Source: Hydractinia symbiolongicarpus | Taxonomy: Eukaryota; Cnidaria; Hydrozoa; Anthoathecata; Hydractiniidae | Direction of reading: 5' to 3' | NCBI RefSeq assembly: GCF_029227915.1 | Contig: NC_079876.1 | Coordinates: 37,307,828-37,371,827 of the forward strand | DNA: 64,000 nt | In this document: piece after piece, positions 10,058-24,600 of the stretch | How positions within the stretch are numbered: the first letter of the stretch is position 1 | How the letters are laid out: each line of letters starts with the position of its first letter | Position numbers and translations under genes: made by a program | Notes under the pieces: model-generated | What the model was told of the DNA's origin: nothing | What the model saw: only the letters and a program-made list of their open reading frames with translations | The model's database searches: none

Positions 10058-12288
10058 TACCAACATGTATTTAGCGACATTTATCTGATATTACTAGGTT
10101 GCATCGCTTTTAACAGTGAAACGATTGACTGTGACACTTAATTGAAATGATTATGGACTGTCACCTGATAAATGTGATAAAGGAGGCAATTGGACTCCAA
10201 GAAATAACATTCTTCTTAATTTGACATGATTGCGGAGCCTCAGCGATTACACTGGGCGCTGTGGTAGCGCTTCATTTAAGAATTAAGCTATAAAAAGTCA
10301 TTTTTTACTGTGGGGCCGATCCTTGCCCTTAGCGCGCTGAAGAAATAGCGACAGTTTCAAAAACTATATTTCATTGACTTTCTAACGGTGTCAGTCCGTT
10401 TGAGTTACAACGGTTGGGTCACATACTCGTACCAACATGTATTTACCGATATTTTTCTGATATTACTAGGTTGCACCGCTTTTAACAGTGAAACGATTGC
10501 TGTGGGACTAAATTGAACTGATTTTGGGCTGTGACCTTATAAATGTTATAAGATAGACAAGTTGACTCCAAGAAATAACATTCTTCTTAATTTGACAAGA
10601 TTACCGGAACTCAGCGATTACACTGGCGCTTTGGTATCGCTTCATTTAAAAATTTAGATAAATAAGACATTCTTTACTGTGGGACCAATCCTATCCGTTA
10701 TTGTGCGCTAAAGAAATAGCGACAGTTTTAAAAACTACATATCATTGACTTTCTAACGGTGTCAGTCCGTTTGAGTTACAACGGTTGGGTCACATACTCG
10801 TACCAACATGTATTTAGCGATATTTTTCTGATATTACTAGGTTGCATCGCTTTTAACAACGAAACGAATGACTGTGGGACTTAATTGAACTAACTTTGGA
10901 CTGTGACCTGATAAATGTGATAAATGAGACAATTGGACTCCAAGAAATAACATTCTTCTTAATTCGACTTGATTGCCGGAACTCAGCGATTACACTGGGC
11001 GCTGTGGTAGCGCTTCATTTAAAAATTTAGATAAATAAGTCATTCTTTACTGTGGGACCAATCCTATCCGTTATCGCGCGCTGAAGAAATAGCGACAGTT
11101 TTAAAAACTACATTTCATTGACTTTCTAACGGTGTCAGTCCGTTTGAGTTACAACGGTTGGGTCACATACTCGTACCAACATGTATTTACCGATATTTTT
11201 CTGATATTACTAGGTTGCACCGCTTTTAACAGTGAAACGATTGCTGTGGGACTAAATTGAACTGATTTTGGGCTGTGACCTTATAAATGTTATAAGATAG
11301 ACAAGTTGACTCCAAGAAATAACATTCTTCTTAATTTGACAAGATTACCGGAACTCAGCGATTACACTGGCGCTTTGGTATCGCTTCATTTAAAAATTTA
11401 GATAAATAAGTCATTCTTTACTGTGGGACCAATCCTATCCGTTATTGTGCGCTAAAGAAATAGCGACAGTTTTAAAAACTACATATCATTGACTTTCTAA
11501 CGGTGTCAGTCCGTTTGAGTTACATTGGTTGGGTCACATATTCATACCAACTTGTATTTAGCGATATTTGTTTTGATATTATTAGGTTGCATCGCTTTTA
11601 ACAATGAAAAGAATGACTGTGGGACTTAATTGAACTACCTTTGGACTGTGACCTGATAAATGTGATAAATGAGACAATTGGACTCCAAGAAATAACATTC
11701 TTCTTAATTCGACTTGATTGCCGGAACTCAGCGATTACACTGGGCGCTGTGGTAGCGCTTCATTTAAAAATTTAGATAAATAAGTCATTCTTTACTGTGG
11801 GACCAATCCTATCCGTTATCGCGCACTAAGAAATAGCGACAGTTTTAAAAACTACATTTCATTGACTTTCTAACGGTGTCAGTCCGTTTGAGTTACAACG
11901 GTTGGGTCACATACTCGTACCAACATGTATTTACCGATATTTTTCTGATATTACTAGGTTGCACCGCTTTTAACAGTGAAACGATTGCTGTGGGACTAAA
12001 TTGAACTGATTTTGGGCTGTGACCTTATAAATGTTATAAGATAGACAAGTTGACTCCAAGAAATAACATTCTTCTTAATTTGACAAGATTACCGGAACTC
12101 AGCGATTACACTGGCGCTTTGGTATCGCTTCATTTAAAAATTTAGATAAATAAGTCATTCTTTACTGTGGGATCAATCCTATCCGTTATTGCGCGCTGAA
12201 CAAATAGCGATAGTTTCAAAAACTACATTTGATTGACTTTGTAACGGTGTCAGTCCGTTTGAGTTGCAACGGTTGGGTCACGTATTCG
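10058..12288 (+). repeat. 2231 bp hexamer HOR, unit 2
   Basis: The same six monomers in the same order with the same lengths as the preceding unit. The two are nearly identical; an example difference is tcacgtgttcg in the first against tcacgtattcg here, just before the unit starts. Confidence 0.9.
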
Positions 12289-14148
12289 TACCAACATGTA
12301 TTTAGCGACATTTATCTGATATTACTAGGTTGCATCGCTTTTAACAGTGAAACGATTGACTGTGACACTTAATTGAAATGATTATGGACTGTCACCTGAT
12401 AAATGTGATAAAGGAGGCAATTGGACTCCAAGAAATAACATTCTTCTTAATTTGACATGATTGCGGAGCCTCAGCGATTACACTGGGCGCTGTGGTAGCG
12501 CTTCATTTAAGAATTAAGCTATAAAAAGTCATTTTTTACTGTGGGGCCGATCCTTGCCCTTAGCGCGCTGAAGAAATAGCGACAGTTTCAAAAACTATAT
12601 TTCATTGACTTTCTAACGGTGTCAGTCCGTTTGAGTTACAACGGTTGGGTCACATACTCGTACCAACATGTATTTAGCGATATTTTTCTGATATTACTAG
12701 GTTGCATCGCTTTTAACAACGAAACGAATGACTGTGGGACTTAATTGAACTAACTTTGGACTGTGACCTGATAAATGTGATAAATGAAACAATTGGACTC
12801 CAAGAAATAACATTCTTCTTAATTCAACTTGATTGCCGGAACTGAGCGATTACACTGGGCGCTGTGGTAGCGCTTCATTTAAAAATTTAGATAAATAAGT
12901 CATTCTTTACTGTGGGACCAATCCTATCCGTTATCGCGCGCTGAAGAAATAGCGACAGTTTTAAAAACTACATTTCATTGACTTTCTAACGGTGTCAGTC
13001 CGTTTGAGTTACAACGGTTGGGTCACATACTCGTACCAACATGTATTTACCGATATTTTTCTGATATTACTAGGTTGCACCGCTTTTAACAGTGAAACGA
13101 TTGCTGTGGGACTAAATTGAACTGATTTTGGGCTGTGACCTTATAAATGTTATAAGATAGACAAGTTGACTCCAAGAAATAACATTCTTCTTAATTTGAC
13201 AAGATTACCGGAACTCAGCGATTACACTGGCGCTTTGGTATCGCTTCATTTAAAAATTTAGATAAATAAGTCATTCTTTACTGTGGGACCAATCCTATCC
13301 GTTATTGTGCGCTAAAGAAATAGCGACAGTTTTAAAAACTACATATCATTGACTTTCTAACGGTGTCAGTCCGTTTGAGTTACAACGGTTGGGTCACATA
13401 TTCATACCAACTTGTATTTAGCGATATTTGTTTTGATATTACTAGGTTACATCGCTTTTAACAATGAAAAGAATGACTGTGGGACTTATTTGAACTACCT
13501 TTGGACTGTGACCTGATAAATGTGATAAATGAGACAATTGGACTCCAAGAAATAACATTCTTCTTAATTCGACTTGATTGCCGGAACTCAGCGATTACAC
13601 TGGGCGCTGTGGTAGCGCTTCATTTAAAAATTTAGATAAATAAGTCATTCTTTACTGTGGGACCAATCCTATCCGTTATCGCGCACTAAGAAATAGCGAC
13701 AGTTTTAAAAACTACATTTCATTGACTTTCTAACGGTGTCAGTTCGTTTGAGTTACAACGGTTGGGTCACATACTCGTACCAACATGTATTTACCGATAT
13801 TTTTCTGATATTACTAGGTTGCACCGCTTTTAACAGTGAAACGATTGCTGTGGGACTAAATTGAACTGATTTTGGGCTGTGACCTTATAAATGTTATAAG
13901 ATAGACAAGTTGACTCCAAGAAATAACATTCTTCTTAATTTGACAAGATTACCGGAACTCAGCGATTACACTGGCGCTTTGGTATCGCTTCATTTAAAAA
14001 TTTAGATAAATAAGTCATTCTTTACTGTGGGATCAATCCTATCCGTTATTGCGCGCTGAACAAATAGCGATAGTTTCAAAAACTACATTTGATTGACTTT
14101 GTAACGGTGTCAGTCCGTTTGAGTTGCAACGGTTGGGTCACGTATTCG
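12289..14148 (+). repeat. 1860 bp HOR unit, hexamer lacking one monomer
   Basis: Monomer lengths are 372, 373, 371, 373 and 371 bp. The second monomer of the hexamer (the 371 bp atttaccgat type) is absent and the others keep their order. New private variants are aatgaaacaattgg near 12785 and gaactgagcg near 12840, both of which reappear in the 35-38 kb pentamer. This is best read as loss of one unit by unequal exchange. Confidence 0.85.
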
Positions 14149-15639
14149 TACCAACATGTATTTAGCGACATTTATCTGATATTACTAGGTTTCATCGCTT
14201 TTAACAGTGAAACGATTGACTGTGACACTTAATTGAAATGATTATGGACTGTCACCTGATAAATGTGATAAAGGAGGCAATTGGACTCCAAGAAATAACA
14301 TTCTTCTTAATTTGACATGATTGCGGAGCCTCAGCGATTACACTGGGCGCTGTGGTAGCGCTTCATTTAAGAATTAAGCTATAAAAAGTCGTTTTTTACT
14401 GTGGGGCCGATCCTTGCCCTTAGCGCGCTGAAGAAATAGCGACAGTTTCAAAAACTATATTTCATTGACTTTCTAACGGTGTCAGTCCGTTTGAGTTACA
14501 ACGGTTGGGTCACATATTCGTACCTACATGTATTTAGCGATATTTGTTTTGATATTACTAGGTTGCATCGCTTTTAAAAATTAAACGAATGACTGTGGGA
14601 CTTAATTGAACTAACTTTGGACTGTGACCTGATAAATATGATAAATGAGACAATTGGACTCCAAGAAATAACATTCTTCTTAATTCGACTTGATTGCCGG
14701 AACTCAACGATTACACTGGGCGCTGTGGTAGCGCTTCATTTAAAAATTTAGATAAATAAGTCATTCTTTACTGTGGGACCAATCCTATCCGTTATTGCGC
14801 GCTAAAGAAATAGCGACAGTTTTAAAAACTACATTTCATTGACTTTCTAACGGTGTCAGTCCGCTTGAGTTACAACGGTTGGGTCACATACTCGTACCAA
14901 CATGTATTTAGCGATATTTTTCTGATATTACTAGGTTGCATCGCTTTTAACAACGAAACGAATGACTGTGGGACTTAATTGAACTAACTTTGGACTGTGA
15001 CCTGATAAATGTGATAAATGAGACAATTGGACTCCAAGAAATAACATTCTTCTTAATTCGACTTGATTGCCGGAACTCAGCGATTACACTGGGCGCTGTG
15101 GTAGCGCTTCATTTAAAAATTTAGATAAATATGTCATTCTTTACTGTGGGACCAATCCTATCCGTTAGTACGCGTTGAAGAAATAGCGACAGTTTTAAGA
15201 ACTACATTTCATTGACTTTCTAACGGTGTCAGTCCGTTTGAGTTACAACGGTTGGGTCACATACTCGTACCAACATGTATTTACCGATATTTTTCTGATT
15301 TTACTAGGTTGCACCGCTTTTAACAGTGAAACGATTGCTGTGGGACTAAATTGAACTGATTTTGGGCTGTGACCTTATAAATGTTATGAGATAGACAAGT
15401 TGACTCCAAGAAATAACATTCTTCTTAATTTGACATGATTACCAGAACTCAGCGATTTCACTGGGCGCTTTGGTATCGCTTCATTTAAAAATTTAGATAA
15501 ATTTGTCATTCTTTACTGTGGGATCAATCCTATCCGTTATCGCGCGCTGAAGAAATAGCGATAGTTTCAAAAACTACATTTAATTGACTTTGTAACGGTG
15601 TCAGTCCGTTTGAGTTGAAACGGTTGGGTCACGTATTCG
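14149..15639 (+). repeat. Four monomers at the right end of block B
   Basis: Units start at 14149, 14521, 14895 and 15268. The first is b-type and the next two are a-type. The last leads into the gagttgaaacggttgggtc variant at 15614, which is matched at 38367 in block B'. No other sequence class is seen. Confidence 0.75.
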
Positions 15640-17875
15640 TACCAACATGTATTTAGCGATATTTATCTGATATTACTAGGTTGCATTGCTTTTAACAGTG
15701 AAACGATTGACTGTGGCACTTATTTGAACTGATTATGGACTGTCACCTGATAAATGTGATAAAGGAGACAGTTGGACTCCAAGAAATAACATTCTTCTTA
15801 ATTTGACGGCATTGCCGGATCTCAGCGATTACACTGGGCGCTGTGGTAGCGCTTCAATTAAAAATAAATATAAAAAAGTCATTCTTTACTGTGGGACCAA
15901 TCCTAGCTGTTATCGCGCGCTGAAGAAATATCGATCGTTTCATAAACTACATTTCATTGACTTTCTCGGTGCCAGTCGGTTTGAGTTACAACGGTTGGGT
16001 CACATATTCGTACCAACATGTATTTAGCGATATTTGTTTTGATATTACTAGGTTGCATCGCTTTTATCAATGAAACGAATGACTGTGGGACTTAATTGAA
16101 CAAACTTTGGACTGTGACCTGATAAATGTGATAAATGAGACAATTGGACTCTAAGAAATAACATTCTTCTTAAATTGTCGGGATTGCCGGAACTCAGCGA
16201 TTACACTGGGCGCTGAGGTATCGCTTCATTTAAAAATTTAGATAAATAAGTCATTCTTCACTGTGAGACCAATCCTAGCCGTTATCGCGCGCTGAATAAA
16301 TATCGACAGTTTCATAAACTACATTTCATTGACTTTCTAACGGTGTCAGTCCGTTTGAGTTACAACGGTTGGGTCACATATTCGTACCAACATGTACTTA
16401 GCGATATTTTTCTCATATTACTAGGTTGCATCGCTTTTAACAGTGAAACGATTAACTGTGGGACTAAATTGAACTGATTTTGGACTGTGACCTTATAAAT
16501 GCTTTAAGTGAGCCAACTGGACTCCAACAAATAACATTCTTCTTAATTTGACGTAATTGCCGGACTCAGCGATTGCACTGGGCGCTGTTATAGCGCTTCA
16601 TTTAAAAGTTTAAATAAATCTGTCATTTTTTACTGTGGGACCAATCCTAGCCGTTATCGCGCGCTGAAGAAATAGCGACAGTTTCAAAAACTACATTTTA
16701 TTGACTTTCTAAAAGTATCAATCCGCAGGAGTTGCAACGGTTGAGTCACATATTCGTACCAACATGTATTTCGTGATACTTTTCCGGTACTACCAGGTTG
16801 TATGGCTTTTAACAGTGAAACGATTGACTGTGGCACTTAATTGAACTGATTATGGACTGTCACCTGATAAATGTGATAAAGGAGACAATTGGACTTCAAG
16901 AAATAACATTCTTCTTAATTTGACATGATTGCGGAACCTCAGCGATTACACTGGGCGCTGTGGTAGCGCTTCATTTAAGAATTAAGTTATAAAAAGTCAT
17001 TTTTTTACTGTGGGGCCGATCCTTGCCCTTAGCGCGCTGAAGAAATAGCGACAGTTTCAAAAACTATATTTCATTGACTTTCTAACGGTGTCAGTCCGTT
17101 TGAGTTACAACGGTTGGGTCACATATTCGTACCAACATGCATTTAGCGATATTTTTTTGATATTACTAGGTTGCATCGCTGTTAACAATGAAACGAAAGA
17201 CTGTGGGACTTAATTGAACTAACTTTGGACTGTGACCTAATAAATGTGATAAATGAGAAAATTGGACTCCAAGAAATAACATTCTTCTCAATTTGACATG
17301 ATTGCCGGAACTCAGCGATTGCACTGGGCGCTGTGGTAGCGCTTCATTTAAGAATTAAGTTATAAAAAGTCATTTTTTTACTGTGGGGCCGATCCTTGCC
17401 CTTAGCGCGCTGAAGAAATAGCGACAGTTTCAAAAACTATATTTCATTGACTTTCTAACGGTGTCAGTCCGTTTGAGTTACAACGGTTGGGTCACATATT
17501 CGTACCAACATGCATTTAGCGATATTTTTTTGATATTACTAGGTTGCATCGCTGTTAACAATGAAACGAATGACTGTGGGACTTAATTGAACTAACTTTG
17601 GACTGTGACCTAATAAATGTGATAAATGAGAAAATTGGACTCCAAGAAATAACATTCTTCTCAATTTGACATGATTGCCGGAACTCAGCGATTGCACTGG
17701 GCGCTCTGGTAGCACTTCATTAAAAAACTTAGATTAATAAGTCATTTTTTACTGTGGGACCAATCCTAGCCGTTATTGCGCGCTGAAGAAATAGCGACAG
17801 TTTCAAAAACTACATTTCATTGACTTTCTAACGGTGTCAGTCCGTTTGAGTTACAACGGTTGCATCACATATTCG
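15640..17875 (+). repeat. Block C hexamer HOR, copy 0 (2236 bp)
   Basis: Units start at 15640, 16011, 16385, 16757, 17130 and 17503. The last three match 18999, 19372 and 19745 exactly 2242 bp later. The e-type body near 15803 has lost 2 bp (ctttctcggt instead of ctttctaacggt, near 15966), which breaks the frame that is open in the other e-type units. The second position here is an ordinary a-type monomer, whereas the next two HOR copies have an e-type body there. Confidence 0.8.
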
Positions 17876-20117
17876 TACCAACATGTATTTAGCGATATTT
17901 TTTTTGATATTACTAGGTTGCATCCCTTTTAACAATGAAACGAATGACTGTGGGACTTAATTTAACTAACTTTTGGACTGTGACCTGATAAATGTGATAA
18001 ATGAGACAATTCGACTCCAAGAAATAACATTCTTCTTAATTTGACGGCATTGCCGGATCTCAGCGATTACACTGGGCGCTGTGGTAGCGCTTCAATTAAA
18101 AATAAATATAAAAAAGTCATTTTTTACTGTGGGACCAATCCTAGCCGTTATCGCGCGCTGAAGAAATATCGATCGTTTCAAAAACTACATTTCATTGACT
18201 TTCTAACGGTGCCAGTCGGTTTGAGTTACAACGGTTGGGTCACATATTCGTACCAACATGTATTTAGCGATATTTGTTTTGATATTACTAGGTTGCATCG
18301 CTTATATCAATGAAACGAATGACTGTGGGACTTAATTGAACAAACTTTGGACTGTGACCTGATAAATGTGATAAATGAGACAATTGGACTCTAAGAAATA
18401 ACATTCTTCTTAAATTGTCGGGATTGCCGGATCTCAGCCATTACACTGGGCGCTGTGGTAGCGCTTCAATTAAAAATAAATATAAAAAAGTCATTCTTTA
18501 CTGTGGGACCAATCCTAGCCGTTATCGCGCGCTGAAGAAATATCGATCGTTTCATAAACTACATTTCATTGACTTTCTAACGGTGCCAGTCGGTTTGAGT
18601 TACAACGGTTGGGTCACATATTCGTACCAACATGTATTTAGCGATATTTGTTTTGATATTACTAGGTTGCATCGCTTTTATCAATGAAACGAATGACTGT
18701 GGGACTTAATTGAACTAACTTTGGACTGTGACTTGATAAATGAGATAAATGAGACAATTGGACTCCAAGAAATAACATTCTTCTTAGTTTGACGTGATTG
18801 CCGGAACTCAGTGATTACACTGGGCGCTGTGGTAGCGCTTCATTTAAGAATTTAGACAAATCAGTCATTTTTTACTGTGGGACCAACCCTAGCCGTTATC
18901 GCGCGCTGAAGAAATAGCGACAGTTTCACAAACTACATTTTATTGACTTTCTAAAAGTATCAATCCGCAGGAGTTGCAACGGTTGAGTCACATATTCGTA
19001 CCAACATGTATTTCGTGATACTTTTCCGGTACTACCAGGTTGTATGGCTTTTAACAGTGAAACGATTGACTGTGGCACTTAATTGAACTGATTATGGACT
19101 GTCACCTGATAAATGTGATAAAGGAGAGAATTGGACTTCAAGAAATAACATTCTTCTTAATTTGACATGATTGCGGAACCTCAGCGATTACACTGGGCGC
19201 TGTGGTAGCGCTTCATTTAAGAATTAAGCTATAAAAAGTCATTTTTTTACTGTGGGGCCGATCCTTGCCCTTAGCGCGCTGAAGAAATAGCGACAGTTTC
19301 AAAAACTATATTTCATTGACTTTCTAACGGTGTCAGTCCGTTTGAGTAACAACGGTTGGGTCACATATTCGTACCAACATGCATTTAGCGATATTTTTTT
19401 GATATTACTAGGTTGCATCGCTGTTAACAATGAAACGAATGACTGTGGGACTTAATTGAACTAACTTTGGACTGTGACCTAATAAATGTGATAAATGAGA
19501 AAATTGGACTCCAAGAAATAACATTCTTCTCAATTTGACATGATTGCCGGAACTCAGCGATTGCACTGGGCGCTGTGGTAGCGCTTCATTTAAGAATTAA
19601 GTTATAAAAAGTCATTTTTTTACTGTTGGGCCGATCCTTGCCCTTAGCGCGCTGAAGAAATAGCGACAGTTTCAAAAACTATATTTCATTGACTTTCTAA
19701 CGGTGTCAGTCCGTTTGAGTTACAACGGTTGGGTCACATATTCGTACCAACATGCATTTAGCGATATTTTTTTGATATTACTAGGTTGCATCGCTGTTAA
19801 CAATGAAACGAATGACTGTGGGACTTAATTGAACTAACTTTGGACTGTGACCTAATAAATGTGATAAATGAGAAAATTGGACTCCAAGAAATAACATTCT
19901 TCTCAATTTGACATGATTGCCGGAACTCAGCGATTGCACTGGGCGCTCTGGTAGCACTTCATTAAAAAACTTAGATTAATAAGTCATTTTTTACTGTGGG
20001 ACCAATCCTAGCCGTTATTGCGCGCTGAAGAAATAGCGACAGTTTCAAAAACTACATTTCATTGACTTTCTAACGGTGTCAGTCCGTTTGAGTTACAACG
20101 GTTGCGTCACATATTCG
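17876..20117 (+). repeat. 2242 bp hexamer HOR, copy 1, two e-type monomers
   Basis: Monomers of 375, 374, 374, 373, 373 and 373 bp. The same six start points recur 2242 bp later. Two adjacent units carry the e-type body (open stretches 18041-18313 and 18415-18687). The second has left-flank bases (aaattgtcggg) typical of the a-type unit at 16177 in copy 0, so it looks like a recombinant. Confidence 0.9.
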
Positions 20118-22359
20118 TACCAACATGTATTTAGCGATATTTTTTTTGATATTACTAGGTTGCATCCCTTTTAACAATGAAACGAATGACTGTGGGACTT
20201 AATTTAACTAACTTTTGGACTGTGACCTGATAAATGTGATAAATGAGACAATTCGACTCCAAGAAATAACATTCTTCTTAATTTGACGGCATTGCCGGAT
20301 CTCAGCGATTACACTGGGCGCTGTGGTAGCGCTTCAATTAAAAATAAATATAAAAAAGTCATTCTTTACTGTGGGACCAATCCTAGCCGTTATCGCGCGC
20401 TGAAGAAATATCGATCGTTTCATAAACTACATTTCATTGACTTTCTAACGGTGCCAGTCGGTTTGAGTTACAACGGTTGGGTCACATATTCGTACCAACA
20501 TGTATTTAGCGATATTTGTTTTGATATTACTAGGTTGCATCGCTTTTATCAATGAAACGAATGACTGTGGGACTTAATTGAACAAACTTTGGACTGTCAC
20601 CTGATAAATGTGATAAATGAGACAATTGGACTCTAAGAAATAACATTCTTCTTAAATTGTCGGGATTGCCGGATCTCAGCCATTACACTGGGCGCTGTGG
20701 TAGCGCTTCAATTAAAAATAAATATAAAAAAGTCATTCTTTACTGTGGGACCAATCCTAGCCGTTATCGCGCGCTGAAGAAATATCGATCGTTTCATAAA
20801 CTACATTTCATTGACTTTCTAACGGTGCCAGTCGGTTTGAGTTACAACGGTTGGGTCACATATTCGTACCAACATGTATTTAGCGATATTTGTTTTGATA
20901 TTACTAGGTTGCATCGCTTTTATCAATGAAACGAATGACTGTGGGACTTAATTGAACTAACTTTGGACTGTGACTTGATAAATGAGATAAATGAGACAAT
21001 TGGACTCCAAGAAATAACATTCTTCTTAGTTTGACGTGATTGCCGGAACTCAGTGATTACACTGGGCGCTGTGGTAGCGCTTCATTTAAGAATTTAGACA
21101 AATCAGTCATTTTTTACTGTGGGACCAATCCTAGCCGTTATCGCGCGCTGAAGAAATAGCGACAGTTTCACAAACTACATTTTATTGACTTTCTAAAAGT
21201 ATCAATCCGCAGGAGTTGCAACGGTTGAGTCACATATTCGTACCAACATGTATTTCGTGATACCTTTCCGGTACTACCAGGTTGTATGGCTTTTAACAGT
21301 GAAACGATTGACTGTGGCACTTAATTGAACTGATTATGGACTGTCACCTGATAAATGTGATAAAGGAGAGAATTGGACTTCAAGAAATAACATTCTTCTT
21401 AATTTGACATGATTGCGGAACCTCAGCGATTACACTGGGCGCTGTGGTAGCGCTTCATTTAAGAATTAAGCTATAAAAAGTCATTTTTTTACTGTGGGGC
21501 CGATCCTTGCCCTTAGCGCGCTGAAGAAATAGCGACAGTTTCAAAAACTATATTTCATTGACTTTCTAACGGTGTCAGTCCGTTTGAGTAACAACGGTTG
21601 GGTCACATATTCGTACCAACATGCATTTAGCGATATTTTTTTGATATTACTAGGTTGCATCGCTGTTAACAATGAAACGAATGACTGTGGGACTTAATTG
21701 AACTAACTTTGGACTGTGACCTAATAAATGTGATAAATGAGAAAATTGGACTCCAAGAAATAACATTCTTCTCAATTTGACATGATTGCCGGAACTCAGC
21801 GATTGCACTGGGCGCTGTGGTAGCGCTTCATTTAAGAATTAAGTTATAAAAAGTCATTTTTTTACTGTTGGGCCGATCCTTGCCCTTAGCGCGCTGAAGA
21901 AATAGCGACAGTTTCAAAAACTATATTTCATTGACTTTCTAACGGTGTCAGTCCGTTTGAGTTACAACGGTTGGGTCACATATTCGTACCAACATGCATT
22001 TAGCGATATTTTTTTGATATTACTAGGTTGCATCGCTGTTAACAATGAAACGAATGACTGTGGGACTTAATTGAACTAACTTTGGACTGTGACCTAATAA
22101 ATGTGATAAATGAGAAAATTGGACTCCAAGAAATAACATTCTTCTCAATTTGACATGATTGCCGGAACTCAGCGATTGCACTGGGCGCTCTGGTAGCACT
22201 TCATTAAAAAACTTAGATTAATAAGTCATTTTTTACTGTGGGACCAATCCTAGCCGTTATTGCGCGCTGAAGAAATAGCGACAGTTTCAAAAACTACATT
22301 TCATTGACTTTCTAACGGTGTCAGTCCGTTTGAGTTACAACGGTTGCGTCACATATTCG
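20118..22359 (+). repeat. 2242 bp hexamer HOR, copy 2, two e-type monomers
   Basis: Starts 20118, 20493, 20867, 21241, 21614 and 21987 reproduce copy 1 in type and length. E-type open stretches lie at 20283-20555 and 20657-20929. Differences from copy 1 are rare single bases, for example tgtcacctgata here against tgtgacctgata in copy 1 (near 20595 and 18353). Confidence 0.9.
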
Positions 22360-24600
22360 TACCAACATGTATTTAGCGATATTTTTTTTGATATTACTAG
22401 GTTGCATCCCTTTTAACAATGAAACGAATGACTGTGGGACTTAATTTAACTAACTTTTGGACTGTGACCTGATAAATGTGATAAATGAGACAATTCGACT
22501 CCAAGAAATAACATTCTTCTTAATTTGACGGCATTGCCGGATCTCAGCGATTACACTGGGCGCTGTGGTAGCGCTTCAATTAAAAATAAATATAAAAAAG
22601 TCATTCTTTACTGTGGGACCAATCCTAGCCGTTATCGCGCGCTGAAGAAATATCGATCGTTTCATAAACTACATTTCATTGACTTTCTAACGGTGCCAGT
22701 CGGTTTGAGTTACAACGGTTGGGTCACATATTCGTACCAACATGTATTTAGCGATATTTGTTTTGATATTACTAGGTTGCATCGCTTTTATCAATGAAAC
22801 GAATGACTGTGGGACTTAATTGAACTAACTTTGGACTGTGACTTGATAAATGAGATAAATGAGACAATTGGACTCCAAGAAATAACATTCTTTTTAGTTT
22901 GACGTGATTGCCGGAACTCAGCGATTACACTGGGCGCTGTGGTAGCGCTTCATTTAAGAATTTAGACAAATCAGTCATTCTTTACTGTGGGACCAATCCT
23001 AGCCGTTATCGCGCGCTGAAGAAATAGCGACAGTTTCACAAACTACATTTTATTGACTTTCTAAAAGTATCAATCCGCAGGAGTTGCAACGGTTGAGTCA
23101 CATATTCGTACCAACATGTATTTCGTGATACTTTTCCGGTACTACCAGGTTGTATGGCTTTTAACAGTGAAACGATTGACTGTGGCACTTAATTGAACTG
23201 ATTATGGACTGTCACCTGATAAATGTGATAAAGGAGAGAATTGGACTTCAAGAAATAACATTCTTCTTAATTTGACATGATTGCGGAACCTCAGCGATTA
23301 CACTGGGCGATGTGGTAGCGCCTCATTTAAGAATTAAGCTAAAAAAAGTCATTTTTTTACTGTGGGGCCGATCCTTGCCCTTAGCGCGCTGAAAAAATAG
23401 CGACAGTTTCAAAAACTATATTTCATTGACTTTCTAACGGTGTCAGTCCGTTTGAGTAACAACGGTTGGGTCACATATTCGTACCAACATGCATTTAGCG
23501 ATATTTTTTTGATATTACTAGGTTGCATCGCTTTTAACAATGAAACGAATGACTGTGGGACTTAATTGAACTGATTTTGGAATTTGACGTTATAAATGTG
23601 ATAAATGAGACAATTGGACTCTAAGAAATAACATTCTCCTTAATTTGACGGGATTGCCGGAACTCAGCGATTACACTGGGAGCTGTGGTAGCGCTTCATT
23701 TAAAAATTTAGATAAATATGTCATTCTTTACTGTGGGACCAATCCTATCCGTTATCGCGCGCTGAAGAAATAGCAACAGTTTTAAAAACTACATTTCATT
23801 GACTTTCTAACGGTGTCAGTCCGTTTAGGTTACAACGGTTGGGTCACATACTCGTACCAACATGTATTTAGCGATATTTTTCTGATATTACTTGGTTGCA
23901 CCGCTTTTAACAGTGAAACGATTGACTGTGGGACTTAATTGAACTAACTTTGGACTGTGACCTAATAAATGTGATAAATGAGAAAATTGGACTCGAAGAA
24001 ATAACATTCTTCTCAACTTGACATGATTGCCGGAACTCAGCGATTGCACTGGGCGCTGTGGTAGCGCTTCATTTAAGAATTAAGTTATAAAAAGTCATTT
24101 TTTTACTGTTGGGCCGATCCTTGCCCTTAGCGCGCTGAAGAAATAGCGACAGTTTCAAAAACTATATTTCATTGACTTTCTAACGGTGTCAGTCCGTTTG
24201 AGTTACAACGGTTGGGTCACATATTCGTACCAACATGCATTTAGCGATATTTTTTTGATATTACTAGGTTGCATCGCTGTTAACAATGAAACGAATGACT
24301 GTGGGACTTAATTGAACTAACTTTGAACTGTGACCTAATAAATGTGATAAATGAGAAAATTGGACTCCAAGAAATAACATTCTTCTCAATTTGACATGAT
24401 TGCCGGAACTCAGCGATTGCACTGGGCGCTCTGGTAGCACTTCATTAAAAAACTTAGATTAATAAGTCATTTTTTACTGTGGGACCAATCCTAGCCGTTA
24501 TTGCGCGCTGAAGAAATAGCGACAGTTTCAAAAACTACATTTCATTGACTTTCTAACGGTGTCAGTCCGTTTGAGTTACAACGGTTGCGTCACATATTCG
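22360..24600 (+). repeat. 2241 bp hexamer HOR, copy 3, reorganised
   Basis: Still six monomers, but the second e-type unit is missing and a unit of the A-block kind (actgggagctg, near 23675) has been gained at 23482. The total length therefore stays near 2241 bp although composition changed. The e-type stretch is at 22525-22797. Confidence 0.8.

Noticed and set aside
18041-18313. Open stretch of about 90 codons repeated in e-type monomers (2031, 15803, 18041, 18415, 20283, 20657, 22525, 24766)
   Set aside because: It starts at TTG with no upstream signal, has no domain I recognise, sits wholly inside a satellite monomer, is frameshifted in one copy, and is conserved no better than the surrounding repeat.
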